From Altererythrobacter sp. ZODW24 (GTDB taxonomy: Bacteria > Pseudomonadota > Alphaproteobacteria > Sphingomonadales > Sphingomonadaceae), in assembly GCF_003344885.1 (NCBI RefSeq), contig NZ_CP031155.1:1578001-1642000 (forward strand): a stretch of 64,000 nt of DNA. The letters run 5' to 3'. Below, in pieces: positions 51,227 to 60,538 of this stretch; the first letter of the stretch is position 1, and each line of letters opens with the position of its first letter. The translations under genes and the position numbers were made by a program. The notes below the pieces were generated by a model. It was not told the origin of the DNA. It saw only the letters and a list, made by a program, of their open reading frames with translations, and did no database searches.

Positions 51227-51705
51227 CACTTAACAGCCTTGTTCTTGCGGTTCATCGAGGCGACATCCATCACTGTAGGCTTCTGACCTTCATGTGGGTG
51301 CTCGGTACCGTTGTAGAGGTGAAGCGCTTTCATCTGAGCACGGCCAAGTGGTCCGCGCGGGATCATACGCTCGACGGCTTTTTCAATCACGCGCTCAGGG
51401 AAACGGCCTTCGAGAATTTTCGCAGGTGTGGTTTCCTTGATGCCGCCGACATAGCCGGTGTGCTTGTAATAAACCTTGCCGGTCATCTTATTGCCGGTGA
51501 AAGCTACTTTGCCCGCGTTGAGGACGATCACGTGATCGCCGCAATCAACGTGGGGCGTGTAGCTTGGCTTGTGCTTGCCGCGCAGCAGATTCGCAATGAT
51601 CACTGCGAGACGGCCTGTAACCAGACCTTCGGCATCAATAATATGCCAGTTCTTTTCCACCTCGGCGGGTTTAATCGACCGGGTGACCTTGGTGAGAGCC
51701 TTCAT
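51226..51705 (-). CDS. rplM: 50S ribosomal protein L13
   Basis: A 159-residue large-subunit protein of normal length. [54 protein letters not shown] is the family core, and [21 protein letters not shown] its conserved C-terminal region. The ATG at 51705 has AAGGGACC eight bases upstream. The rplM-rpsI pairing is usual in bacteria. A hairpin in the leader may serve feedback control. Confidence 0.96.
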   Translation of the reverse strand: MKALTKVTRSIKPAEVEKNWHIIDAEGLVTGRLAVIIANLLRGKHKPSYTPHVDCGDHVIVLNAGKVAFTGNKMTGKVYYKHTGYVGGIKETTPAKILEGRFPERVIEKAVERMIPRGPLGRAQMKALHLYNGTEHPHEGQKPTVMDVASMNRKNKAVK

Positions 51706-51738
51706 GGCTAGGTCCCTTAATTAGGAGTGCAAATAAAT

Positions 51739-51773
51739 AGGCACCCCCCGATGAAGACCGGTCACGGGTGCCT
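51739..51773 (-). promoter_or_regulatory. Hairpin in the rplM leader
   Basis: AGGCACCC (51739-51746) pairs perfectly with GGGTGCCT (51766-51773), with further weak pairing in the 19-base loop. On the minus strand it precedes ATTTATTTGCAC and the rplM ribosome site, ending 33 bases before the start. It could be an L13 autoregulation site or an attenuator; no match to a named leader was made. Confidence 0.45.
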
Positions 51774-51869
51774 GAACGAGCGCGCTTTTGCCGTGAACCG
51801 GCTGTAAGTCAAGCAAATCGGGCATTTCGGAGAAGGTAAAATAATACCTCCATGCTGCTAATGGGGTCT

Positions 51870-52607
51870 TTACCGGTCTTGCAGCGCTAGACTCCAGCGT
51901 TCGCAGGAGTGGCGGCTTGAGCCATCCAAACTGGTTATGATGTTGCGCTCCGCGCTCCGCATTAGCCCGGTTTCAGGCGACTTTTCGCCCGTAAAGGTGA
52001 TTTCAATTTGACCCTCTAGCCCGTTTGGTAGGGTTAGCGCTTGCCGGTCTACGCGCTTTGCCTCGGGCGGACAGAACAGGTCAGCTGGGGGCATGCTCGA
52101 GGCTTCCGACGCGGCTTTTTGTATGTTCGCGAGAAAGGCGCGGGCCTGCGCGGCTTCGCTTTGCGAAAGGTCTGATTCGCGAATCAGTGCAATGGCTTGC
52201 GCCACGGCCTCATTGGTTGCCGCTTGATCGACCTCGGCCTTCGCGCCCATGATCCAGCCGTTTGCCCCCAGCTGCAGCGGGAAGGACTTGGTATCTACAC
52301 GCGACTGTTCGATTGCGACCAAGCTGGAAAGCGCCGGCGGTGCGCTCACCGTCACGTCGTTTTGCTGTCCCGTAACCGCAAACCCTGACCCAACTTCTGC
52401 GAAGCTGACGAGATAGTTGCGCTGCACCACAATTGCGGCACCGTCGCTCAAACCGCGCTCAAGCGTGCGGGTGAATGTCATGGCTCGGCCGGTTTCGGGC
52501 GCGAAATGACCGGACGCGGCCATAGCGGCTGTGTACCTCGCCAAGATTGGCGTGATCGCTGCCGCGGCGAGCATTTGCATTGCTCTGCGGCGCGAAGATG
52601 TGGTCAC
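51870..52607 (-). CDS. Tat-exported protein of unknown function
   Basis: A 245-residue protein starting at GTG 52607, which overlaps the ctaA stop (GTGA). With this start the N-terminus is MTTSSRRRAMQMLAAAAITP, a twin-arginine signal (SRRRAM-x-x-L) followed by a hydrophobic stretch to about residue 30. The mature part has no recognisable domain; CPPEAKRVDRQ and DGSSRHSCERWSLAL give two cysteines. An upstream in-frame ATG reading would lie inside ctaA. The close coupling to heme A synthase suggests a link to the respiratory chain, as inference only. Confidence 0.65.
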   Translation of the reverse strand: MTTSSRRRAMQMLAAAAITPILARYTAAMAASGHFAPETGRAMTFTRTLERGLSDGAAIVVQRNYLVSFAEVGSGFAVTGQQNDVTVSAPPALSSLVAIEQSRVDTKSFPLQLGANGWIMGAKAEVDQAATNEAVAQAIALIRESDLSQSEAAQARAFLANIQKAASEASSMPPADLFCPPEAKRVDRQALTLPNGLEGQIEITFTGEKSPETGLMRSAERNIITSLDGSSRHSCERWSLALQDR

Positions 52608-53677
52608 AATTTGCCGACTTCGGTCCTGCCCAGCGCATGTGCGCCCCAGGCAAAAGCGATCACTAACAATGCTCCAACCACTTGGTGCGCGACTGCGAGC
52701 CAGAGGGCTACGCCGGTCATGACGGTCGCAATGCCGAGCAGGATCTGTGTTCCGAAGGCGGAGTGGATCGCCACAGACGCGCGACGGTCGAGTGGCTTCA
52801 CTTTGCGCGCCATGATTATGAGGGCCGCGACAGCAACCCACGCCCACCAGCGGTGCACGAAGTGAAGCAGGTATGGATCATGTGTGAGACCCCAAAATAA
52901 TCCGCGCGCATCATTCCACTCCGGCACGAAGCGGCCTTGCATGAGTGGCCAACTGTCCGAGGCAAGGCCAGCATTCAGGCCCGCCACCCAAGCACCGAGC
53001 AGCATTTGGATGAAGAGAATGATGCCAGCGATCCAAACAATTCGGGTCAGCCGCGCAGGCTCGGAGGAAGGATTATGATTGAGCGCGCGCAGGTCGAGCG
53101 CGGTCCATGTCAGGCCGCCCAATGTGAAGAATGCGGTGAGCAAATGGATCGAAAGCCAGAAGTGGCTGACATCGGTCATTGTGCCAGAAAGGCCGGAGCG
53201 CACCATGTACCAGCCAAACACACCCTGCATTCCGCCAAGTGCCAACAGCGCGAGCAGACGCGGTTTATATCCGGCGGGAATCGCTTGCTTGATCCAGAGC
53301 CATGCGAGCGGCAGTGCAAACGCCAAGCCGATCAAGCGGCCCCACAAGCGGTGGAACCACTCCCAGAAATAGATGAATTTAAACGCCGCCAAATCCATTC
53401 CGGCGGGACCTGATTCGTTAATGAACTCAGGCGTGGCGCGGTAAAGGTCGAACTCGGCCAGCCACTGCGCCTCATTCAGCGGAGGAATTGCGCCGGTAAT
53501 TGGATCCCACTGGGTGATCGACAGTCCCGATTCGGTCAGCCGGGTAATCCCGCCAACTGCCACCATGATCAGCACCATTACTGCTACAAACAGCAGCCAA
53601 TTGGCGATCGCTAGAGGGCGCACAGCTTTGCTGCCAAGGGTTGGCGCGGCGTTTCTTTGTAGAATGGTTGCGACCAT
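52604..53677 (-). CDS. ctaA: Heme A synthase (COX15/CtaA family)
   Basis: A 357-residue inner-membrane enzyme that turns heme O into heme A for aa3-type oxidase. About eight hydrophobic segments are visible; the family markers are GGITRLTESGLSITQWDPITG, FKFIYFWEWFHRLWGRLIG with heme-ligating His, GVFGWYMVRSGL, and LHFVHRWWAW with the second His pair. ATG 53677 is chosen because the conserved N-terminus starts shortly after it. The oxidase genes themselves are not in the window. Confidence 0.94.
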   Translation of the reverse strand: MVATILQRNAAPTLGSKAVRPLAIANWLLFVAVMVLIMVAVGGITRLTESGLSITQWDPITGAIPPLNEAQWLAEFDLYRATPEFINESGPAGMDLAAFKFIYFWEWFHRLWGRLIGLAFALPLAWLWIKQAIPAGYKPRLLALLALGGMQGVFGWYMVRSGLSGTMTDVSHFWLSIHLLTAFFTLGGLTWTALDLRALNHNPSSEPARLTRIVWIAGIILFIQMLLGAWVAGLNAGLASDSWPLMQGRFVPEWNDARGLFWGLTHDPYLLHFVHRWWAWVAVAALIIMARKVKPLDRRASVAIHSAFGTQILLGIATVMTGVALWLAVAHQVVGALLVIAFAWGAHALGRTEVGKL

Positions 53678-53773
53678 ATTTATCCAAATGATACCGCGAG
53701 ATGCAAATCGCAAGACTCAAATTTGACTCAAGCCATCTTGCGTAATGATACAACATATCATAGATAGTACGCA

Positions 53774-54157
53774 ATGTCGCAAGCAATGCTCCCTTCTAAC
53801 TCCCGCCCTGTCCGCCATTGGCTTGACCGTGCAGGGGTAGTTTTGTCCGCGCTTTGCGCTGCGCATTGCGTTGCCGGTCTGGCGCTTGTTGCGCTTGCTG
53901 GTGCAAGTGGGGGTATTTTCTTCGCTCCTGCATTTCACGAGGCAGGTCTCGCCATTGCGGTTCTAATTGGCGGGCTTGCAGTAGGCATGGGCGCAATCCG
54001 GCATCGCCGCGCTGCGCCGATCATGCTCGGTGTTGCGGGCCTCGCGCTGATGGCCTCTGCACTAACGGTCGAGCACGGCCTGCTGGAGGCGGTTCTGACC
54101 ATTGCGGGCGTCGCTTTGGTTGCTGCAGCGCACATCACTAACTTGCGCAGCGCGTAG
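53774..54157 (+). CDS. MerC-domain membrane protein
   Basis: A 127-residue protein with four hydrophobic helices. The pattern [29 protein letters not shown], with CxxHC in the first helix, is that of MerC mercury-transport proteins and their many relatives of unknown role. No merA, merR or merT lies nearby, so a real mercury function is doubtful. It is read divergently from ctaA (97 bp between starts) and is followed by the thiS-thiG gene after 19 bp. Confidence 0.8.
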   Translation: MSQAMLPSNSRPVRHWLDRAGVVLSALCAAHCVAGLALVALAGASGGIFFAPAFHEAGLAIAVLIGGLAVGMGAIRHRRAAPIMLGVAGLALMASALTVEHGLLEAVLTIAGVALVAAAHITNLRSA

Positions 54158-54176
54158 CACGCGCTATCTGGCCTAT

Positions 54177-55172
54177 ATGGCCGCTTCACTAAAACTCACC
54201 GTCAATGGCGATGCGCATTCCGCACCCGCCGGTTCATCCATCGCTGACTTGGTTCGCCTGATGGAGCTTGATCCAGCCAAAGTGGCAGTCGAGCACAATA
54301 CCGTGATCGCGCCGCGTTCGCAGCTGGCAGATATGATGCTGTCTGATGGTGACGCGCTCGAGATTGTCCATTTCGTTGGCGGGGGCCAAAGCGATGGCCA
54401 AGCTGACGACACTTGGTCGGTCGCCGGCCAAACATTCACATCGCGCCTGATTGTCGGCACCGGCAAATACAAGGACTTCGCCCAGAACGCAGCAGCGCTG
54501 GATGCAAGCGGCGCCGAAATCGTTACAGTCGCTGTGCGCCGCGTGAATGTGTCGGACCCGAAGGCTCCGATGCTGACGGACTTCATCGATCCGAAGAAGA
54601 CCGTCTATCTGCCCAATACGGCAGGTTGCTTTACCGCCGATGATGCGATCCGCACCCTGCGGCTGGCGCGCGAGGCCGGCGGCTGGAACTTGGTGAAGCT
54701 GGAAGTTCTCGGCGAAGCGCGCACGCTCTATCCCGATATGCGCGAGACTTTGAAAGCAACCGAGGTGCTTGCGGGCGAGGGCTTCAAACCGATGGTCTAT
54801 TGCACCGACGATCCGATTGCTGCGAAGCAGCTGGAAGAAGCGGGGGCAGTCGCAGTAATGCCGCTTGGGGCCCCAATTGGCAGTGGGCTGGGCATCCAGA
54901 ACCGTATCACCATTCGTTTGATTGTTGAGGGCGCCAGCGTGCCTGTGCTGGTCGATGCAGGCGTTGGTACTGCAAGCGATGCAGCCGTGGCGATGGAGCT
55001 TGGCTGTGACGGCGTGCTGATGAATACCGCAATTGCCGAGGCGAAAGACCCGATCCGCATGGCCCGCGCGATGAAGCTGGCCGTTCAGGCAGGGCGCGAT
55101 GCGTATTTGTCAGGCCGCATGGGAACGCGCAAATACGCTGATCCCAGTTCGCCATTAGCTGGCCTTATCTGA
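54177..55172 (+). CDS. thiG: ThiS-ThiG fusion: sulfur carrier plus thiazole synthase
   Basis: A 331-residue fusion. Residues 1-70 are a ThiS sulfur carrier ending in GGG (68-70), but its diglycine is followed directly by a linker and so is not a free C-terminus. From about 80 the ThiG barrel starts ([16 protein letters not shown]), with the Schiff-base Lys174 in NLVKLEVLG and [12 protein letters not shown] plus [25 protein letters not shown], the phosphate-binding loops. Thiazole formation needs ThiS thiocarboxylate, so cleavage, use in trans or a second thiS copy would be needed. ATG 54177 follows merC closely. Confidence 0.88.
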   Translation: MAASLKLTVNGDAHSAPAGSSIADLVRLMELDPAKVAVEHNTVIAPRSQLADMMLSDGDALEIVHFVGGGQSDGQADDTWSVAGQTFTSRLIVGTGKYKDFAQNAAALDASGAEIVTVAVRRVNVSDPKAPMLTDFIDPKKTVYLPNTAGCFTADDAIRTLRLAREAGGWNLVKLEVLGEARTLYPDMRETLKATEVLAGEGFKPMVYCTDDPIAAKQLEEAGAVAVMPLGAPIGSGLGIQNRITIRLIVEGASVPVLVDAGVGTASDAAVAMELGCDGVLMNTAIAEAKDPIRMARAMKLAVQAGRDAYLSGRMGTRKYADPSSPLAGLI

Positions 55173-55262
55173 CATATTCGTAGGCGGCGTTTACCTAACG
55201 CTAACCATATTCGCGCAGACCGGTTCCCAGACACCAATCGGGGTGATTTGAGGGTAAGACAC

Positions 55263-55790
55263 ATGGCTACCACCGGCACTGTTTCGATGACAATTGCGGA
55301 AATGCGCGAATTTGCCAGCTTTGATGCAGGTGAGCAGCGCTATATTCGTCGCAGTCTCGACATTGGTCTGGGGCGCCAAGACGCCTTCAAACTATGGGCC
55401 CGCGATGCTGCCGAAAGCGCCGCCATCCGCAGCCAATATGTCACTTATCAGGAACTTAAAGGCCTTCGCGAAGACGTGCCGGCCGACACCAGCTTCGACA
55501 AGATCGAAGGCTTCATGGGCAAGCTGATGCGCGTCGCCGCATTCGACCTCGCTCAAGAACGTCTATCGAGCTTCTCGGCATTCCGCTTTCTCTACGAACG
55601 CCTGCTCGGCGCGGATATCCGCCCATGGCTTCCTAGCGCCTTCTGTGGTGCTGCTGCCCTGCCGCAAATCCGCCCGGACCGCCGCAAAGACCTGCTTCAA
55701 AGCTTAAGCGAAGCCGCAGCAACCGCGCCCGGCTGGTCCGACCGCGAACCAAGCTTCTACCCCGAATTTATCGAGGCTGAGGCGGCTTAG
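55263..55790 (+). CDS. Protein of unknown function (175 residues)
   Basis: A soluble protein of 175 residues starting MATTGTVSMTIAEMREFASFDAG. It seems all-helical, with regular charge spacing and no signal peptide. ALYERLLGADIRPWLPSAFCGAA-type sequence and a Trp-rich C-terminus (WSDREPSFYPEF) are visible, but I recognise no family. ATG 55263 is chosen over 55248, whose five extra residues are not similar to anything. It stands between thiG and the convergent acyl-CoA ligase, 3 bp from the latter's stop. Confidence 0.65.
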   Translation: MATTGTVSMTIAEMREFASFDAGEQRYIRRSLDIGLGRQDAFKLWARDAAESAAIRSQYVTYQELKGLREDVPADTSFDKIEGFMGKLMRVAAFDLAQERLSSFSAFRFLYERLLGADIRPWLPSAFCGAAALPQIRPDRRKDLLQSLSEAAATAPGWSDREPSFYPEFIEAEAA

Positions 55791-55793
55791 GCC

Positions 55794-57632
55794 TCAACTC
55801 CGGTAAAGCCCGTCCAGCTTTGGTTGATACCGTTCGCGGATTTTGTGGCGCCGGATCTTCAGGCTTGGAGTCATTTCCTCGTTTTCAATCGAGAACGGTT
55901 CATCAGCGAATTCGAATTGCCGCACTTTCTCGACGACCGAAACGTTCTTGTTCACGCGGTCGAGCGCGGCCCGCACGGCGCTACGGAATGCTGGTAGGTC
56001 TTGTAGCGCAGACATGTCGAATTTTTCGTCGTTCTTTTGCGCCCATTCCAGTGCCCATTCGGCATCGGGCACGATCAGTCCGACCAGATAAGGCCGCTTG
56101 TCGCCTGCCACCATTGCCTGCGCGATTTCGTTCTGAAGCGTCAGCATGCCTTCAATTTTCTGAGGCGCGACATTGTCGCCCTTATCATTGACGATCATGT
56201 CTTTCTTGCGATCGGTGATCACGATCCGGCCCTTATCGTCCAGATGGCCGATATCGCCCGTATGCAGCCAGCCGTCGATCAGTGTACGCTTGGTCTCGGC
56301 GTTGTTTTGCCAATAACCCTGCATCACCAATTCGCCGCGGCAGAGGATTTCGCCATCTTCAGCAATTTTGACTTCCACGCCGCGCAGAGGCGCGCCCACG
56401 GTATCCATCTTGATTCCCGTGGCGGGCCGATTGCAGCTGATCACCGGGCCAGCCTCTGTCTGGCCGTAACCCTGCAGCATGGTCAGTCCCATCGCGTCGA
56501 AGAAAATGCCAACTTCGGGATTGAGCGGCGCACCGCCTGAAACCATGGCCTTCAGCCGTCCGCCGAACTTCGCGCGGATTTTGGGGCGCAGTGACTTTTC
56601 GAGAATCATATCCATCGGCTTGTCGAGCATGCGGCCCCGGCCATTGGCTTTGCGTGACCCAATCGAAAGCGCGCGATCCATCAGATAATTTGGCACGCGG
56701 CCCTGCTTTTCGATCTGTTTGATAATCCGCGTACGGAGCACTTCGAACAAGCGCGGGACCACCACCATCACGGTTGGCCGCACTTCCTCGATATTGCTGG
56801 CGAGCTTCTCGAGGCCTTCGGAATAATAGATTTCCGCGCCTACACCGATGGGTAGGAATTGGCCGCCCGAATGCTCATAGGCATGGCTCAGCGGCAGGAA
56901 CGACAGGAACCGGTCATCGTCGTCAAGACCGAAGTCCTCCATCAAAACTTCGGCAGCGCCTGCAACATTGCAGAGGATCGCGCCATGATGCTGCAACACG
57001 CCGCGCGGTGCACCGCCTGTGCCGCTGGTGTAGATGATGCAAGCCGTGTCTTCGCGCTTCATGGTGGCGACACGGGTGTCGACCGCTTTGCGTGCAGTTC
57101 CTGCGTCGCCACTGAGTAAATCGCTCCAGTCATGGCCGAGAAAACTACTCGCCTGGCTCTGCTTCTGGCCATCGATTGCGATCAGATGTTCAGCCACGCC
57201 TGATTGCAGCATGGCGGGCAGCAGCGGCTTTGCCAGCTTGTCGCCCGAGACGATCACAGCGCGCGCGCCCGAATTGTCGAGTATGTGTTCGTGATCGTGG
57301 GTGGTGTTGGTGGTGTAGGCGGGCACCGTGACGCAGCCCGCCGCCATGATGGCGAGATCGGCGATGCACCACTCGGGGCGGTTTTCGGATACGAGCATGA
57401 CGCGGTCACCATCTTCGAGGCCTAACCCTCGCAAACCTTCCGCCAAAATGCTAACTTTCGCGGCAACTTCGGACCAGCTTTCGGTTTGCCATTTGCCGGC
57501 TTCTTTGCGGCCAAGGAACGGGGCATCGCCCTTTTCGCCTGCGCGCCGATAGAACAGTTCGACCAGACTGTTTGCTGTTTCGATTTCGTCAAGCTGCGCC
57601 AAATGCTTGTTCCTCTGTCCCACCAAATCCAT
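55794..57632 (-). CDS. Long-chain acyl-CoA synthetase (AMP-forming)
   Basis: A 612-residue ANL-superfamily ligase that activates fatty acids as acyl-AMP and then acyl-CoA. Core motifs are YTSGTGGAPRGV (A3; unusual Gly-Gly in place of Thr-Gly), GYGQTEAGPVIS (A5), WLHTGDIGHLDDKGRIVITDRKKDMI (A7/A8) and the C-terminal lysine region near 520-530. The size and NSLVELFYRRAGEKGDAPFLG opening fit FadD/FAA1-type long-chain ligases. It follows the ggt gene after 60 bp on the same strand. Confidence 0.93.
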   Translation of the reverse strand: MDLVGQRNKHLAQLDEIETANSLVELFYRRAGEKGDAPFLGRKEAGKWQTESWSEVAAKVSILAEGLRGLGLEDGDRVMLVSENRPEWCIADLAIMAAGCVTVPAYTTNTTHDHEHILDNSGARAVIVSGDKLAKPLLPAMLQSGVAEHLIAIDGQKQSQASSFLGHDWSDLLSGDAGTARKAVDTRVATMKREDTACIIYTSGTGGAPRGVLQHHGAILCNVAGAAEVLMEDFGLDDDDRFLSFLPLSHAYEHSGGQFLPIGVGAEIYYSEGLEKLASNIEEVRPTVMVVVPRLFEVLRTRIIKQIEKQGRVPNYLMDRALSIGSRKANGRGRMLDKPMDMILEKSLRPKIRAKFGGRLKAMVSGGAPLNPEVGIFFDAMGLTMLQGYGQTEAGPVISCNRPATGIKMDTVGAPLRGVEVKIAEDGEILCRGELVMQGYWQNNAETKRTLIDGWLHTGDIGHLDDKGRIVITDRKKDMIVNDKGDNVAPQKIEGMLTLQNEIAQAMVAGDKRPYLVGLIVPDAEWALEWAQKNDEKFDMSALQDLPAFRSAVRAALDRVNKNVSVVEKVRQFEFADEPFSIENEEMTPSLKIRRHKIRERYQPKLDGLYRS

Positions 57633-57692
57633 CCCGTTGTTACGGGTGAATTACGCTTAGAGTTCCATCGACCTAGCGGCAAGAGCAGACAG

Positions 57693-59393
57693 TTAGGGCT
57701 GGGCGACGATGCCTTCGCTACGAGGGTCGGCTGCACCGATCCAGTCGCCGCCGACCTTGCGCGCGGCATTGGCTTTCAGCGGCAACGCCCGCGCTGTGAC
57801 ATTATGGCCGAGCGCCTCAAGTGCCGGAACCATGGCTTCCAACGCTGAACCCTTTTCGATGGCAACACCGTCGCCGGGTGAGAACAGCACCGGCAGAGCG
57901 AGCGCGTCTGCCGGGGCCATGCCGAAGTCGATCATACCGATCAGCCCGCGCGCGACCTGCACAGGTATGGTCGATCCACCTGCCGCCCCGATCGCCATCA
58001 CCAGATCGCCATCTGGCCCATAGACCAATGTGGGCGACATGGAGCTGCGTGGCCGCTTGCCGCCTTCAACGCGGTTAGCGACTTTTCGTCCGTCTTTTTC
58101 GGGTGTGAAGCTGAAGTCGGTCAGTTCATTGTTGAGGTAGAAACCGCCGAAGGTCAGGCCTGATCCGAATGGTCCCTCAATCGTCGAGGTGTAGCTAACC
58201 GCATTGCCCGCACCGTCGACCACCACGAAATGTGAAGTGCCGTTTTCGGCTGGTTCGTCACCATCTGGTGGTGCAATTGCAACACCGCCCGGGGTGCCAT
58301 GTGAAACATCGGCCATGCGTGCATCAGGCGCAATAAGCTGACCGCGGCTAGCGAGATAGTCGCCATCCATCAGGCCGGCGACAGGCACTGAAACAAAATT
58401 TCCGTCGGCAAGATACCGCTCGCGATCGGCGTATGCCAGACGCTGCGATTCAGCGAATAAATGCCAGAATGTGGGGTTGTCTGCGCCGAGCGCCATCAGA
58501 TCATGAGACTCGAGCTGCTTGAGCATGGCGAACACTGTCGTTGCGCCAGAGGAGGGCGGACCCATTCCGCAAATCCGGTAGCCACGATATTCGCCGCAAA
58601 CGGCATCGCGCGGAGTAGCCTGATAGGATGTGATGTCGGTCACATCCATCGCCCCCGTACGCGGCGTATCTTCGCGGATTGTCATAGCCATCGCTGAGGC
58701 TGAAATGCCGCCGTAGAATGCCTGCGGGCCGTCGTTGGCTATGCGGGTCAGGCGCTTGGCCAGTTCAGGGTTGCGAATGGTAGTGCCGATGGCCCGGGGT
58801 TCACCCGTTTCGTCAAAATAGACGGGCCTGATGCGCTCGTCGCGTCCGGCGCGTTCTTTAAAACGAGAGAGGTACTCGTGACCGCGGGGGCTTAGTTCAA
58901 AACCTTCGCTAGCGAGCGCGATGGCGGGCGCGAACAGGGCTTCCCATTCTAGGCGTCCGTATTTTTCATGCGCCATTTCGGCGAGGCGAAGGTTGCCAGG
59001 TACCCCGATGCTCAGGCCGGTCATTACCGCATTGCGATAGCCGACAGATTTTCCGTCTTCGTCCAAAAACCAGTCTTCGCCCGCTGCAGCTGGAGCAGTC
59101 TCGCGCCCGTCGATTGTGGTGACCGTGCCATCGGGTGCACCGCGCAGATAGAAGCCGCCGCCGCCAATGCCGCTGCTTTGTGGTTCGACCACAGTCAGCG
59201 CCAGCATCGTTGCGATGGCCGCATCCGTTGCACTTCCGCCTTGGCGCAGCATTGCGGCACCAGCCTCAGCGGCACGTGGATCGGCGGCGCTGACCATTCC
59301 ATTGGCTTGTGGCGGCAAGGGCGCAGGCGCCGTCGTGGCGCAACCTGCCAGCGAGATGGGGATTAGGAGCGGAAGGAGGATGCGCTTGATCAT
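57693..59393 (-). CDS. ggt: Gamma-glutamyltransferase
   Basis: A 566-residue Ntn-hydrolase, made as a proenzyme that cleaves itself before the catalytic Thr in NGTSHFVVVDGAG. Other markers are SGIGGGGFYL and GPPSSGATTVF. The N-terminus is a lipoprotein signal (LLIPISLAGC), so the enzyme is anchored to a membrane; most bacterial GGTs are periplasmic. ATG 59393 gives this signal, an upstream frame at 59429 would overlap pyrD. It splits glutathione and other gamma-glutamyl compounds. Confidence 0.93.
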   Translation of the reverse strand: MIKRILLPLLIPISLAGCATTAPAPLPPQANGMVSAADPRAAEAGAAMLRQGGSATDAAIATMLALTVVEPQSSGIGGGGFYLRGAPDGTVTTIDGRETAPAAAGEDWFLDEDGKSVGYRNAVMTGLSIGVPGNLRLAEMAHEKYGRLEWEALFAPAIALASEGFELSPRGHEYLSRFKERAGRDERIRPVYFDETGEPRAIGTTIRNPELAKRLTRIANDGPQAFYGGISASAMAMTIREDTPRTGAMDVTDITSYQATPRDAVCGEYRGYRICGMGPPSSGATTVFAMLKQLESHDLMALGADNPTFWHLFAESQRLAYADRERYLADGNFVSVPVAGLMDGDYLASRGQLIAPDARMADVSHGTPGGVAIAPPDGDEPAENGTSHFVVVDGAGNAVSYTSTIEGPFGSGLTFGGFYLNNELTDFSFTPEKDGRKVANRVEGGKRPRSSMSPTLVYGPDGDLVMAIGAAGGSTIPVQVARGLIGMIDFGMAPADALALPVLFSPGDGVAIEKGSALEAMVPALEALGHNVTARALPLKANAARKVGGDWIGAADPRSEGIVAQP

Positions 59394-59403
59394 GCGCGCG
59401 GTG

Positions 59404-60435
59404 CTATTCGCTCCCGACAGCCTCTGCAATGGCGGAGAAGCCGTCGCGCTTCATTAGCTTGCCGATACCGCGGGTAATGGAGCGAGCGATGGCGGGTCCT
59501 TCATAGACCATCGCGCTGTAAAGTTGGACCAGACTCGCCCCGGCGAGAATGCGCGCCCAAGCGTCTTCCGCAGTGGCTATGCCGCCTACGCCGACCAGCG
59601 GCATTTCGCCGCCTGTTGCGGTACGGAAATCGCGAACGCGTTGCAGAGCCAGATCACGCAGGGGTTCGCCGGATAGGCCGCCGGTTTCATCAGCGTGGCG
59701 CGATTTCAGATCGGGCCGCGAGATCGTTGTGTTAGAGACGATTAGCGCGCCAAGCTTCTTATCCATCGAAATGCGCGCAATCGCGTCGACATCGGCGGGC
59801 TCCAGGTCAGGCGCGACCTTCAGGAAGATTGGCACCATAGAAGTACCCCGAGCCTCAATCACCCCGTCGAGTAAATCCACCAGCGCGCCTTCGTCCTGCA
59901 ATGCGCGTAGGCCCGGTGTGTTGGGGCTGCTGATATTCACTGCAAGATAGGATGCGTAGGGCACAACCGCCTTGGTCATCGTCGCATAATCCGCACTGCG
60001 GTCGGGGCTGTCTTTGTTGGCGCCGATATTCACGCCGACGATGCCGCCGCGATCTTTGCGGGCCTTCAACCTTGGTAATGCATCCGCTAGCCCACCATTG
60101 TTGAATCCCATGCGGTTGATCACGGCACGGTCTTCGACCAGCCGGAACAGGCGCGGTTTTGGGTTGCCTTCTTGCGGCAGCGGGGTGATCGATCCGACCT
60201 CGCTGAAACCAAAACCCATTGCGAGCATCGCATCGGGCACTTCCGCATCCTTATCGAAACCCGCCGCCAATCCGACTGGATTGGGAAAGCGCAGCCCCGC
60301 GACATCCACCGCCAGCGGGCCGTCCACCGGATGGCTTTTCAGCATCGGCTTGGCGCGCAAGGCAGCAATCGTAAGCCGGTGCGCGCGCTCCGGATCGAGC
60401 GTGTAAATGGCGGGTTTGAGAAGATCGAACAGCAT
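59404..60435 (-). CDS. pyrD: Dihydroorotate dehydrogenase (quinone), class 2
   Basis: A 343-residue FMN enzyme that passes electrons from dihydroorotate to ubiquinone at the inner membrane. The class 2 N-terminal helix pair (residues 1-40) is present, then FPNPVGLAAGFDKDAEVPDAM, the FMN-binding NISSPNTPGLRALQ, and the catalytic Ser region, followed by VSNTTISRP and GGLSGEPLRDLAL. It precedes ggt by 10 bp. Confidence 0.95.
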   Translation of the reverse strand: MLFDLLKPAIYTLDPERAHRLTIAALRAKPMLKSHPVDGPLAVDVAGLRFPNPVGLAAGFDKDAEVPDAMLAMGFGFSEVGSITPLPQEGNPKPRLFRLVEDRAVINRMGFNNGGLADALPRLKARKDRGGIVGVNIGANKDSPDRSADYATMTKAVVPYASYLAVNISSPNTPGLRALQDEGALVDLLDGVIEARGTSMVPIFLKVAPDLEPADVDAIARISMDKKLGALIVSNTTISRPDLKSRHADETGGLSGEPLRDLALQRVRDFRTATGGEMPLVGVGGIATAEDAWARILAGASLVQLYSAMVYEGPAIARSITRGIGKLMKRDGFSAIAEAVGSE

Positions 60436-60538
60436 TGGCAGGCGCTATGGCAAAGAGGCTCACACCAAGCAAATGGATTGCAATGCTGGCGCAACGTCGG
60501 CAGTCTTATGCGCAACATTATTTCTCGGGAGAATTCGG

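Noticed and set aside
51526-51537. GATCACGTGATC palindrome inside rplM as a parS site
   Set aside because: Only the eight central bases agree with parS; the flanks differ, and a 12-bp palindrome can arise by codon choice.
58300-58316. TGTTTCACATGG sequence (minus strand) as a parS half-site
   Set aside because: The dyad is broken in the second half, so no palindrome remains.
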